Shown here in pieces: positions 51,753 through 60,409 of a DNA stretch of 64,000 nt. Within the stretch, counting starts at the first letter, position 1. Every line of letters begins with the position of its first letter. Under the pieces are notes generated by a model. It ran no database searches. It had not been told where the DNA came from and saw only the letters and a list, made by a program, of their open reading frames with translations. Source of the DNA: Treponema sp. (lineage in GTDB: Bacteria; Spirochaetota; Spirochaetia; Treponematales; Treponemataceae). A program made the translations under genes and the position numbers. Location: NCBI GenBank assembly GCA_017935745.1, contig JAGBGX010000007.1, positions 1 through 64,000 of the forward strand, written 5' to 3'.

Positions 51753-53351
51753 CTATATGCTGTTTGAGACGTGTTTCACTTCCTCAAGTTTTTTGAGTGC
51801 AGTTCCGTCCGCAACTGATTTTTTCGCAAGTTCGTAGCCTGCCTGAATGTTCCGCACTTTGCCGGAAATGTACAGCACCGCTCCGGCGTTCAGACACACC
51901 GCCTCAAGAATCGCCGTTCTTCCCCGTCCGTTCAGAACGTCAAGGGCAAGCCGTGCGTTCTCTTTGCCCGTTCCGCCTGCAAGTTCCTCGGCATCAACGC
52001 CGGAAATTCCGTATTTTTCCGGGTGTATGACGTATGAATATTCCTTGCCGTCCTCGTTGATTTGAAACGCCCGCGTCGCCGCACACGGTGAAATCTCGTC
52101 AAATCCGTCCTCGCTCGAAATGACAAGCACACGCCGCGCTCCGAGCGATTTTGCCGCACGTGCCACAGGCTCCAGAAGGCTTGTGCTGTACACGCCCAGA
52201 AGCTGGTAGGCGGCTCCGGCAGGATTTGAAAGCGGTCCGAGCACGTTCATAATCGTCTTAATGCCGATTGCCTTCCGCACGGGAGCCGCGAAACGCATCG
52301 CACTGTGGTAGATTGTCGCCATCAGAAAGCCGAATCCCGTCCGCTTTATCAGTTCCGCTGTTTTTTCAGGCGGATTGTCGATTTTGATTCCGATTGCCTC
52401 GTAAAAGTCCGCCGCCCCCGACTTGCTTGAAACGGCCCGGTTTCCGTGTTTTGCCATCGGCTGGCCGCAGCTTGCCGCCACAACTGCCGCAAGGGAGGAA
52501 ATGTTGAAGCTGCCCTTGCCATCGCCGCCCGTCCCTACGATTTCCGCGAGGTACGCTCCGTCAACGTCAAGCGGCGTTTTTTTCCGGCACAGAACGGACG
52601 CACAGCCTGCAAGTTCCGAAGCACCCGGCCCTTTTGCCGCAATCGCCGCAAGGACAGCCGCCGTTACACGCTCGTCAAGAATTCCGTCCGTCAGGTTTTC
52701 CATAAAAAGTGCCGCCTGTTCTTCGCTCAAGTCCTTTTTTTCTGTCAGCTGATTTAAACACGCCGCGGCAGAAAAACTTTCACGCCGGTAGTTCAAAAAC
52801 GCACGGAAAATGTCATCGCCCTGCTGCGAGGCGACCGACTCCGGGTGGAACTGGACGCCTTCGATAAAAAGCGTTTTGTGCCGCACGCCCATGATGTCGC
52901 CGTCCTTTGCACGTGCGGTAACTTCAAAGTCCGCAGGAAGTGTCGCCTCATCGATGGCAAGAGAATGGTAGCGTGTGAACGAGGCTCGTTTTCCCGTGAT
53001 GCGGAACAGTCCGCGTCCGTCAAGTTCCATTTCCTCAACAACGCCGTGGCAAATCCGCTTCGCCTGCACAATCTTCGCACCGAACGCCTGTCCGATTGCC
53101 TGATGACCGAGGCAGATTCCCAGAATCGGAATGTTCCCTGCGAAATGCCTGACCGCCTCGACGCTTACGCCCGCATCCGACGGCGTTCCCGGCCCCGGAC
53201 CGATTACAATCCGTGAAGGATTCATCGCCTCGATTTCCGCGGCAGTAATTTCCTTTGAGCGGACCGCCTGCACTTCCTCAGTTCCGAGCCGTTGCAACGC
53301 CTGCACAATATTATATGTAAACGAATCGTAATTATCTATTACAAGTATCAT
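51753..53351 (-). CDS. trpGD: Fused anthranilate synthase glutaminase / anthranilate phosphoribosyltransferase
   Basis: 532 residues. TrpG half (1-195): ILVIDNYDSFTYNIVQ, the oxyanion strand GPGPGTP, the nucleophile Cys in GICLGHQAIG and the His-Glu pair in GVQFHPESV. TrpD half (from about 205): the PRPP-binding GTGGDGKGSFNISS, then KHGNRAVSSKSG and NVLGPLSNPA. TrpG supplies ammonia to TrpE; TrpD adds the phosphoribosyl group. The fusion is known from enterobacteria but the two halves are separate in many species. Start at 53351 with AAAGGAG; 4 bases after the trpE stop. Confidence 0.93.
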   Translation of the reverse strand: MILVIDNYDSFTYNIVQALQRLGTEEVQAVRSKEITAAEIEAMNPSRIVIGPGPGTPSDAGVSVEAVRHFAGNIPILGICLGHQAIGQAFGAKIVQAKRICHGVVEEMELDGRGLFRITGKRASFTRYHSLAIDEATLPADFEVTARAKDGDIMGVRHKTLFIEGVQFHPESVASQQGDDIFRAFLNYRRESFSAAACLNQLTEKKDLSEEQAALFMENLTDGILDERVTAAVLAAIAAKGPGASELAGCASVLCRKKTPLDVDGAYLAEIVGTGGDGKGSFNISSLAAVVAASCGQPMAKHGNRAVSSKSGAADFYEAIGIKIDNPPEKTAELIKRTGFGFLMATIYHSAMRFAAPVRKAIGIKTIMNVLGPLSNPAGAAYQLLGVYSTSLLEPVARAAKSLGARRVLVISSEDGFDEISPCAATRAFQINEDGKEYSYVIHPEKYGISGVDAEELAGGTGKENARLALDVLNGRGRTAILEAVCLNAGAVLYISGKVRNIQAGYELAKKSVADGTALKKLEEVKHVSNSI

Positions 53352-53355
53352 GATG

Positions 53356-54813
53356 TTAACTCCTTTCAGTTCCTTCGATGACCGCCCGCAACGCACCGAG
53401 TTTTTCGTTTGTTTCTTCCCACTCGCGGTCGGGGCTGCTGTCGTACACAATGCCGCCGCCCGCCTGAAGCGTCCACACCGCCCCCTGCTTCAAGGCACAG
53501 CGGATGCCGATGCAGAAGTCCAAGTCCCCGGAAGCCTCAAGGTAGCCGATTGCACCGGCATAAAACCGCCGCTTTACGCTTTCAAGGCGGCTCAGGATTT
53601 CAATCGCACTGATTTTCGGGGAGCCGCTCACCGTTCCTGCCGGGAATGCCGAACGCAGCACTTGAATCTGCTTCAGTCCGTCTTTCACTTTGCCCTGCAC
53701 ATCGCTTACAAGGTGCATGACATGGCTGAAATATTCACAGTCCATGTAGCGGGTTACTTCGACGCTGCCGCTTTTGCACACACGTCCCAAGTCGTTGCGG
53801 GCAAGGTCAACAAGCATCAGATGCTCGCTGATTTCCTTTTGGTCGCCGAGCAAATCCGCCTTTAAACGCTCGTCCTCATCCGCATTTTTTCCGCGGCGGC
53901 GAGTTCCTGCAATCGGACGGATTGACGCAATGCCCTCACGCACTCGCACAAGACTTTCCGGCGAACTTCCCAAAAGCTGCCTGTCCCCGAAGTCAATGTA
54001 CACCAGATACGGCGACGGATTGACGGAACGCAGGCGGCGGTAGATTTCAAGCGCACCGGAATCGCATTCAAGCTGAAGGCGGCGGCTCGGGACTGCCTGA
54101 AAAATGTCCCCGGCGACAATGTGCTTTTTCAGTGCGGAAACCTTTTCCTTGTACTCACGCTCGGACTGTGCCAGGTCGGTAAGCGGACGGCACGGCTTTG
54201 GCTCTTCGGGCGGTGCAAGGTAACTGAAGTCAAGGTCGGTCAGGCGGCTTTTGAGCGAGTCAACCGCTTTCTGCAAGTCAATCTGATGCTCCGTGTAGTT
54301 CAGTGCAAAAATGTGCATCATCTCGGTGAAATGGTCGAACACAATGTAGATATGCCCGACAACAAATTCGCTTTCGGGAATGTTCAGTTCGTCCTTTTGC
54401 GGAGCAAGGCTGATTGTGTCGCACCGCGTGCAGAATTCGTAACTTAGATAGCCGACGCCGCTTGCGGGAACAGGAATGTCATTCGCCGGAAGTTCGTTCT
54501 CGTTCGCAACGTACAGAAGTGCGTCAAGAATGTCCGGCTGATGAAGAACCGTGCTTCCCGGTGCAATTTTTTCCGCCCCGTCTGCCTGAGATGCAAACGG
54601 AACACGCCGCCCGTCAATGATGAACACAATTCCCTCGTCGTCCTGAAGAATGCGGAACGCCTCTTCCGCCATGAGAATTGAATAACGCTCCTTTCCCCTG
54701 TTGAAGCGTGCGCTTTCCAAAACCGCCTTTGCCCCGATTTTCCGTGCCAGCGAAAACGGCGTGTAACGGTCGCTCGGCAGCAAAAGATATATTCCGTCTG
54801 TTCGTTTTTCCAT
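53356..54813 (-). CDS. trpE: Anthranilate synthase component I
   Basis: 485 residues. First committed step, chorismate to anthranilate. N-terminal VLESARFNRGKERYS contains the LES feedback-inhibition site for tryptophan. Chorismate-binding motifs are IRPIAGTRRRGKNADEDERL, LMLVDLARNDLGRV and FPAGTVSGSPKISAIEIL. The frame is open a further 45 codons upstream, but these cover the promoter; the ATG at 54813 starts the conserved part. Confidence 0.93.
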   Translation of the reverse strand: MEKRTDGIYLLLPSDRYTPFSLARKIGAKAVLESARFNRGKERYSILMAEEAFRILQDDEGIVFIIDGRRVPFASQADGAEKIAPGSTVLHQPDILDALLYVANENELPANDIPVPASGVGYLSYEFCTRCDTISLAPQKDELNIPESEFVVGHIYIVFDHFTEMMHIFALNYTEHQIDLQKAVDSLKSRLTDLDFSYLAPPEEPKPCRPLTDLAQSEREYKEKVSALKKHIVAGDIFQAVPSRRLQLECDSGALEIYRRLRSVNPSPYLVYIDFGDRQLLGSSPESLVRVREGIASIRPIAGTRRRGKNADEDERLKADLLGDQKEISEHLMLVDLARNDLGRVCKSGSVEVTRYMDCEYFSHVMHLVSDVQGKVKDGLKQIQVLRSAFPAGTVSGSPKISAIEILSRLESVKRRFYAGAIGYLEASGDLDFCIGIRCALKQGAVWTLQAGGGIVYDSSPDREWEETNEKLGALRAVIEGTERS

Positions 54814-54836
54814 ACGTGAAGCCCCCAAAAGAAAAT

Positions 54837-54899
54837 CGTTACTACAAACAGTAACGCTTCTTTTAATAGAAACATACAGCATTATTAAGTTTCTGTCAA
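54837..54899 (-). promoter_or_regulatory. trp operon promoter with dyad operator
   Basis: On the minus strand TTGACA (54899-54894), 17-base spacer and TATGTT (54876-54871). Downstream of the expected start, 54837-54856 is a perfect dyad CGTTACT-ACAAAC-AGTAACG that may be an operator. No leader peptide with Trp codons and no T-box is visible, so control is likelier by a repressor than by attenuation. Confidence 0.6.
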
Positions 54900-55031
54900 T
54901 AGAAACAGTGAAAAAGATGGCGGGGGAAATGTTCCGCAAAAAAAACACAAGACCGCACTTTTGTACAATCCGCGCGCCGCGGCAATGCGCTATGATTGCC
55001 TTGCCCTTGCAAAAGGGAAAGGAGGATATCT

Positions 55032-55421
55032 ATGGAAGAAAGCATTTTTGAGGCGTTCGGCGCGGGTTCGCTTGAGCTGCCGGAACAGAAGAAGGATTTC
55101 AGCCGCATCCCGTGGGAGGCGCATCCATCGTTCAGCGGCGTGGAAATGAAGCACATCGTAACGGCGAAGGACACCGGCGGCGCGTTCAGCTTCCACTTGG
55201 TGCGCATTGCGGCGGGAAAGGCGATCTTGAGCCACGTCCACGAGGCGCAGCTTGAGACGCACGAAGTCATCGCGGGCGGCGGAACGTGCATGAACGGTTC
55301 AGCTGAAGCCGTCTACCGGCCGGGAACCGTCTCAATCATGCAGCCGGGAGCGCCTCACGAAGTCCGTGCCGGAAGCGGCGGGCTCTGCCTGTTCGCGAAG
55401 TTCTTCCCCGCGCTCTGCTGA
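55032..55421 (+). CDS. Small cupin-domain protein
   Basis: 129 residues. Cupin motif 1 region LSHVHEAQLETHEVIAGGGTCMNG and motif 2 region VYRPGTVSIMQPGAPHEVRAG contain the metal-binding His and Glu. Typical of one-barrel cupins with sensory or detoxification roles. An excellent AAAGGAGG ribosome site sets the start. Its last 67 bases overlap the convergent AraC gene. Confidence 0.8.
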   Translation: MEESIFEAFGAGSLELPEQKKDFSRIPWEAHPSFSGVEMKHIVTAKDTGGAFSFHLVRIAAGKAILSHVHEAQLETHEVIAGGGTCMNGSAEAVYRPGTVSIMQPGAPHEVRAGSGGLCLFAKFFPALC

Positions 55422-56023
55422 ATCCGGCGGACGGACTGCCGGTATTCGCCCGGCGTGAGCGCGACTGCCCGCCTGAAGCAGCGGCTGAAATGGCTCTGGT
55501 CGAAGAAGCCCGCGGCGCAGGCGGCGTCCATTCCCGCTTCAAGCAGGCGCTGCGCCATGCGGATCCGGCACTGCATCTGGAACTGGTGTGGGGAAAGTCC
55601 GCATTCAGCCTTGAACGTCCTCATGAAGTGGTACGGGCTTGCGCCCGCAAGGCGCGCCATCTCCTGCACGGAAAGCTGCCGTCCGGGAGATTCCAGAATC
55701 AGCTCCTTGAGGCGGAGCATCCTTCCGCCCGGCCCGGAATCCGCCGTTTTTCCGCACGGAAGGCAGACGCTCAAAAGCGAGTACGGAAAGCCGTCCGCGC
55801 TTTCAAGCGAATGCGGTGCGTCGACGGGAACAAAGAACTGCTCCCCGGCGCCGAACACGCACGACGTTCCGCAAATGACGGTGCGCACGCTTCCCCGCAT
55901 GACAAGCCCAAGGACGCAGCTGCGCGCGTGCGTGTGCAGGGGATATGACGAGCGGCAGTCCGATGAAAAAACCGCTTCAAGTCCAAGCGCACGCCAGTAG
56001 GTGACCATTTCTTTCAAGATCAC
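55355..56023 (-). CDS. AraC-family regulator with N-terminal cupin
   Basis: 222 residues. The N-terminal half has an arabinose-binding-type cupin (YPLHTHARSCVLGLVMRGSV, then FFVPVDAPHSLESA). The C-terminal half has the two AraC helix-turn-helix units: LSVQEMARLAGASPYHFMRTFKAECGLSPHQFQMQCRIRMAQRLL and ACAAGFFDQSHFSRCFRRAVALTPGEYRQ. The last part overlaps the 3' end of the cupin gene on the other strand. Start at 56023 or, less likely, 56008. Confidence 0.88.
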   Translation of the reverse strand: MILKEMVTYWRALGLEAVFSSDCRSSYPLHTHARSCVLGLVMRGSVRTVICGTSCVFGAGEQFFVPVDAPHSLESADGFPYSLLSVCLPCGKTADSGPGGRMLRLKELILESPGRQLSVQEMARLAGASPYHFMRTFKAECGLSPHQFQMQCRIRMAQRLLEAGMDAACAAGFFDQSHFSRCFRRAVALTPGEYRQSVRRIQQSAGKNFANRQSPPLPARTS

Positions 56024-56025
56024 CC

Positions 56026-56673
56026 CTACCGCACTTCGGAGCGGCTGAGAATGTAGAATTCCTCCTGGCTCGCACGGAATTCTGCTTTGAGCGGCGGAAA
56101 CTGCGCGTCGAATTCCGCTGCTGCGGCGCTGTCAATGCTGTAGGCGGGGCTTTCGTGGAACGTCCACTGCGTTCCGCGGGCGAGCGCGCCGTCAAAAAGC
56201 TCCTTCACGAGCAGCGCGCAGGGAAAGCGTCCGTCAGGCGTGCGCACTCTGTACTTCCGGCAGCTCTTGAATCCGCGCGAAACGTAGTTCCCGGGGCTTC
56301 CGAAGATGACGACCGCTGCAAATCCCATGGCGCGGACGCGCCCAAAGGTTTCCTCCAAAAGCCGCCTGCCGATTCCCTGCCGCTGGAAGCCGGGGCGCAC
56401 GCTGAGCGGCCCGAACGTCAGGACAGAAAGCTCCGTTCCGTCATCGCCTGAGAGGCGCGACTTTGTGTACATCACGTTTGCAATGAGCGTTCCGTCCGCT
56501 GTCTGCGCCACAAGGTCAAGCTCAGGAACAAAATCCGCGTGCGACCTCAGGACGTGCGCCAGATAATGCTCGCAGCAGCCGGGGACGTTCACGTTCCAAA
56601 ACGACTCGCGCACCAGATGCTCCACCTCGCGGAAGTCGCCCGCCTCCTCATTCCGAATCGTTATGTCCGTCAT
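56026..56673 (-). CDS. GNAT N-acetyltransferase
   Basis: 215 residues. ITIRNEEAGDFREVEHLVRESFW is the typical GNAT start; TFGPLSVRPGFQRQGIGRRLLEETF carries the acetyl-CoA-binding Q-x-x-G-I-G/R; VVIFGSPGNYVSRGF matches predicted N-acetyltransferase YhbS-like proteins. Substrate unknown. Its start overlaps the stop of the upstream XRE gene (4 bases), so the two form an operon. Confidence 0.85.
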   Translation of the reverse strand: MTDITIRNEEAGDFREVEHLVRESFWNVNVPGCCEHYLAHVLRSHADFVPELDLVAQTADGTLIANVMYTKSRLSGDDGTELSVLTFGPLSVRPGFQRQGIGRRLLEETFGRVRAMGFAAVVIFGSPGNYVSRGFKSCRKYRVRTPDGRFPCALLVKELFDGALARGTQWTFHESPAYSIDSAAAAEFDAQFPPLKAEFRASQEEFYILSRSEVR

Positions 56674-57026
56674 CCGCTTCCTCCCTGTTGAGAAATCATG
56701 TCAAGCAGACGTAAAAATACAGTCCGCCGATCATTTTCCATCTGCTCAAGCTTTCTGACGGCAGCCGCATATTTCCTGCACAGCAGGATTTCCCTCATTG
56801 AGACGCTTTCCTTTCCGCCTGAATTCTGATTTTTTCCGTCAACAAGATATTCGACAGTTACACCGAGCGACCGCGCAATCCGCACTGCAAGGTCTGCATT
56901 CGGAATTCCGTTCCGGGCGATTCCCTTGGAAATGTACGACGGATCAAAGTCCGCTTCTGCACCCAGCTCTTTCCGGGACTTTCCAAGGAATTTCAGTTCT
57001 TCGTCAACTGCTTCCCAAAAATTCAT
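56670..57026 (-). CDS. XRE-family helix-turn-helix regulator
   Basis: 118 residues. LGKSRKELGAEADFDPSYISKGIARNGIPNADLAVRIARSLGVTVEYLVDG is a Cro/C1-type domain, with the same EYLV-G ending as the XRE protein at 27175. A C-terminal helical tail may serve dimerisation. It is first in a two-gene operon with the GNAT gene and lies behind three operator-like boxes. Confidence 0.85.
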   Translation of the reverse strand: MNFWEAVDEELKFLGKSRKELGAEADFDPSYISKGIARNGIPNADLAVRIARSLGVTVEYLVDGKNQNSGGKESVSMREILLCRKYAAAVRKLEQMENDRRTVFLRLLDMISQQGGSG

Positions 57027-57041
57027 TATAAAAATGCTATA

Positions 57042-57112
57042 GACAATTGGTATTTGTGTCTTGATTTAAATGACAATTGGTAATAATATCTGTTTACAAA
57101 ATACCAATTGTC
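57042..57112. promoter_or_regulatory. Three operator boxes at exact 30-bp spacing
   Basis: GACAATTGGTA starts at 57042 and 57072, and its inverse TACCAATTGTC at 57102. They lie in the divergent region between the XRE gene and the CotH lipoprotein gene and are likely XRE binding sites controlling both. The spacing of 30 means three helical turns. Confidence 0.55.
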
Positions 57113-57173
57113 ATTTTGAGGAAAGTAGAAAATGCTTTTTGGTATCAACAAAACCATCCGTTTGGAGAACAAA

Positions 57174-58535
57174 ATGAAAACTTCTCTTTCACTGCTCTTT
57201 GCCTGTGTGCTGCTTGCATCATCCTGCACACACGATCTGCATGAAAATCCTGAAGAACCACAGCCGCCTGCTGACAGCGGAACTTCCATTCCCAGCGATG
57301 AACCGCAGCTTCCTGAGACTGACGATTCGCAGTCGCCCGACTACGGATATGAACGCTTCGGGCTTGCGGAAACGGAAATTCCTGTGCTTTTCTTTGAGAC
57401 GGCGGATGGAGAAGACATCACCTCGAAAGAAGACTGGAAGGACGCGACATTCTACTTTCTGGACGGCGGAGTGCAGTCCGAAGTGTTTAAGACGCAAATC
57501 AAGGGACGGGGAAATTCATCATGGAGTCAGCCGAAAAAGCCGTACTCGCTTAAACTGGACAAAAAAAGCGAAATCCTCGGCATGAAAAAGCACAAGCGGT
57601 GGGTGCTTGTCGCAAACTATTCCGACAAAACGCTCATCAGAAACAGCTGGGTTTCGTACATCGGAAACGAGATTTTTGACGGAATGAAGTGGAATCCGCA
57701 TTTCAAGCCGGTGGATCTTGTGCTGAACGGCGAATACAAGGGAAGCTACATCATCGGCGAACAGATAAAGATTGACGACAACCGCGTCAACATCACTGAC
57801 ATCTCCAAAAAAGGAACCAAGACAGGCGGCTTTATCTGCGAGATAAACACTGACACAAGATGGGAGAGCGGCGACTCCAACTTCAAGACAAGCAGGGGGC
57901 TTCCCGTTACGCTCAAAGACCCCGGGCTTGAGGACATCAGCGAAGAAATTCAGGAGTTCATTAAGAGCACCGTTCAGGCTGCAGAAAACGCAATCTTTTC
58001 AGAGAATTTCGCCGATGAAGAATACGGCTACGCGCAGTACATCGACGTTCCGTCATTCATCGACTGGTATCTTGTGAATGAGCTGACGAAAAACAATGAC
58101 GCAGTTTTCTTTACTTCATGCTATCTGTATTACGACCCGGAGCTGAAGAAAATCTGCATGGGCCCGGACTGGGACTTTGACATTTCGTGCGGAAACATTG
58201 ACTACAACGGCTGCGATGACTCTTCCGGCTTCTGGATTAAAAACGCACTGTGGTACAAGCAGCTTTTTGCGGATCCGCAGTTTGAAAGCAAAGTCAAGGC
58301 GCGGTGGGAAAAAGTGCGCACACAAGTGCGGTCGGCAGTGGACAGCAAAATCATCAGCATGACCGAAGAAGTACGCAAAAGCGCGGAGCAGAATTTTGCC
58401 CGATGGGAAATACTTGGAACATACGTCTGGCCGAATGCCGCCGGATACCAGCAGCGTACGACATACCAAAGCGAAATCGACTATATGCAAAAATGGCTTT
58501 CACGCCGGATTGAGTGGCTCGACTCGCAGTTCTAG
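57174..58535 (+). CDS. CotH-kinase-type lipoprotein
   Basis: 453 residues. Lipobox leader (FACVLLASSC), an acidic Pro-rich linker, then the CotH kinase domain: IKGRGNSSWSQPKKPYSLKLDKK, the segment HKRWVLVANYSDKTLIRNS, LVLNGEYKGSYIIGEQIKI and FYTSCYLYYDPEL-like CMGPDWDFDISCG with the metal-binding DWDFD. CotH relatives are atypical protein kinases of spore coats; in gut bacteria they are often surface proteins near polysaccharide use. Start at 57174 by GGAG ribosome site and signal peptide. Confidence 0.83.
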   Translation: MKTSLSLLFACVLLASSCTHDLHENPEEPQPPADSGTSIPSDEPQLPETDDSQSPDYGYERFGLAETEIPVLFFETADGEDITSKEDWKDATFYFLDGGVQSEVFKTQIKGRGNSSWSQPKKPYSLKLDKKSEILGMKKHKRWVLVANYSDKTLIRNSWVSYIGNEIFDGMKWNPHFKPVDLVLNGEYKGSYIIGEQIKIDDNRVNITDISKKGTKTGGFICEINTDTRWESGDSNFKTSRGLPVTLKDPGLEDISEEIQEFIKSTVQAAENAIFSENFADEEYGYAQYIDVPSFIDWYLVNELTKNNDAVFFTSCYLYYDPELKKICMGPDWDFDISCGNIDYNGCDDSSGFWIKNALWYKQLFADPQFESKVKARWEKVRTQVRSAVDSKIISMTEEVRKSAEQNFARWEILGTYVWPNAAGYQQRTTYQSEIDYMQKWLSRRIEWLDSQF

Positions 58536-58557
58536 GCAGACGCATTTTCGGCAGATA

Positions 58558-59259
58558 TCATTCTGATGATTCCGCGCCGTCCTTCCACAGGAAATGCGCC
58601 TTCGGACAGTGCCGGGCAATCAGCTCCTTTGCCGTCTTGAACTGCTCCCAGCTCGCCAGATACAGCGTGTCCGGCTGCCCCGTATCGGAGCTGGAACCCT
58701 GCCGGTATTCCACCACCAGCGAGACGCCGGCGCAGACTTTCTGGCGCACCCGCGTGCTGCCGGTCTTGTAGTGCAGGCAGACTTTTTCTTCCCGAGCTTC
58801 CAGCGCCTCCATGTCCGAGACACGGCAGATCTGGCAGACGTTCCTGAAGTAAAGCCAGAAGTCCTGTCCAGCCAAAAGCCGCGCGGGAAGCACATCATCG
58901 GCGGTGTTGAAGAAATCAGCCCTGCCGAATTCCTGCCGGACGAACGATTCCTGCTCGGAAGGTGAAAGGGACGAAAGCGCTTCCTCAAGCTGCTTTTTCG
59001 CGTCCTGCATCGTTCCGCCCCGCCCCGTAACGCGCACGCACAGCCAGATGAACGCCGCAAGCCCGATGCCGATAAGCAGGTGCACCCGCAGCACGTATGT
59101 CCAGCTGTAGCCTGCGATAAAGCCCAGAACCACCAGCCCCGCAACGGCCGCCGCCATCCAGATGCGGTGCCGCTTCTGCTGCCTGCTTTTGAACGATTTC
59201 CACACCGGCTCAAAATCCCGCATCTCATTTTCAAGCCATTCCTGCACTGCCTCACTCAT
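58558..59259 (-). CDS. Uncharacterised protein with two membrane segments
   Basis: 233 residues. Two adjacent hydrophobic helices (MAAAVAGLVVLGFIAGYSW; HLLIGIGLAAFIWLCVRV) lie at residues about 35-80. A cytoplasmic-type domain with beta-strands follows (DFWLYFRNVCQICRVSDMEALE; DTLYLASWEQFKTAKELI). AGGAGG precedes the ATG at 59259; the open frame upstream is not supported. No known family. Convergent with the CotH gene. Confidence 0.55.
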   Translation of the reverse strand: MSEAVQEWLENEMRDFEPVWKSFKSRQQKRHRIWMAAAVAGLVVLGFIAGYSWTYVLRVHLLIGIGLAAFIWLCVRVTGRGGTMQDAKKQLEEALSSLSPSEQESFVRQEFGRADFFNTADDVLPARLLAGQDFWLYFRNVCQICRVSDMEALEAREEKVCLHYKTGSTRVRQKVCAGVSLVVEYRQGSSSDTGQPDTLYLASWEQFKTAKELIARHCPKAHFLWKDGAESSE

Positions 59260-59402
59260 AGCAATCCGTCCTCCTCTCAGCTGTTCGCTTTCCAAACAGT
59301 GTACCACAGAACACGTCATAACAGGAAGCGCGCGCCATGGAAAACGCATTGCCAACGCGCAGATATGCCGCTACAATAGAAACATATTCAGGAGGTCATT
59401 CG

Positions 59403-60341
59403 ATGAAGAGAAACCAGAAGGCGGCGGCAGCCGTCATCGTGTGCGCGGGAATCGCGCTCGCCTCGTGCGGCAAGTCCGGCGGCTCAGGCGCTTCCGTGAT
59501 GAACGACATGAAGAAATCAGGCGTGACGCAGCGGATGTCGGCGAAGATGATGGCCGCCCGCCCGGAAGCCATGATGGAGGCTGCGGATTTTGACGAAGCT
59601 CCCGCGCCCGCGGCTCCTGTGTACGGCGCGGCAGACGGAGGCGCGGCTCAGGAAGCAGGCTTCGAGCGCAAGCTCATAAAGTCGGGGAGCCTTTCGCTCG
59701 AGGTGAAGGATCTCGCCGAAGCGGAGGCCGCAGTCGAAGCATGGTGCAAGGCGTTCGGCGGATACATCGCCTCGTCAAACAGCGATGAGCGCACCGCCTA
59801 TTTTTCCGCGCGGATTCCGGCGGCGCAGTTTGAGCCGGCAATGGCGGGTGCCGGAGAAATCGGAACGGTGAAGTCCCGCGGCGTTTCCGCCCAGGACGTA
59901 ACGGAACAGTTCTACGACTTGCAGACGCGCCTTGAAACGCGGAAAATCATGCGCGACCGGCTGCGCACCTATCTTTCGCAGGCGAAGGACGTGAAGGATA
60001 TGCTGCAAATCGAAAGCGAGCTGAATTCCGTTCTGGCGGACATAGAATCCATGGAAGGGCGCATGAGGCGGCTTTCCGGGCAAATCGAATATGCGACAAT
60101 CAGCGTGAATATGTCCCTGCCGTACCGCACGACATCAGGCGGCTTCGACTGGCCGAATCCCGGCGAAAGCGCGCGCCGCTTCGCTTCAAATGTCATCGAT
60201 TTTTTCGGCGGTCTGATCAAAGTGCTGCTGTACATCATCGTCTGCGGCATTCCGCTCGGCGCCGTCATCGCGTTCTTCTGGTGGCTCCTGTTCGGAAAAA
60301 TCGGACTGCTGAAAAAGCTGTTTGTCAAAAAACTGCGGTAG
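59403..60341 (+). CDS. DUF4349 lipoprotein with C-terminal membrane anchor
   Basis: 312 residues. Lipobox-like VCAGIALASC, an Ala/Pro-rich linker, then the DUF4349 domain: RKLIKSGSLSLEVKDLAEAEAAVEAW, the strand AYFSARIPAAQFEPAM, a coiled coil (LQTRLETRKIMRDRLRTYLS ... LQIESELNSVLADIESMEGRMRRL) and IEYATISVNMSLPY. A transmembrane helix near the C-terminus completes the usual family layout. Function unknown, envelope-associated. AGGAGG ribosome site. Confidence 0.82.
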   Translation: MKRNQKAAAAVIVCAGIALASCGKSGGSGASVMNDMKKSGVTQRMSAKMMAARPEAMMEAADFDEAPAPAAPVYGAADGGAAQEAGFERKLIKSGSLSLEVKDLAEAEAAVEAWCKAFGGYIASSNSDERTAYFSARIPAAQFEPAMAGAGEIGTVKSRGVSAQDVTEQFYDLQTRLETRKIMRDRLRTYLSQAKDVKDMLQIESELNSVLADIESMEGRMRRLSGQIEYATISVNMSLPYRTTSGGFDWPNPGESARRFASNVIDFFGGLIKVLLYIIVCGIPLGAVIAFFWWLLFGKIGLLKKLFVKKLR

Positions 60342-60409
60342 CTGAGCGGGCGGATTCACTCCTTGACTGCCATGACGACGGCGAACTTTCCTGAGGAGTA
60401 CGCGCAGGC

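Noticed and set aside
54837-54899. Tryptophan leader peptide or T-box attenuation upstream of trpE
   Set aside because: Only about 50 bases lie between transcription start and ATG, with no Trp-codon-rich ORF, no T-box sequence and no terminator/antiterminator pair.
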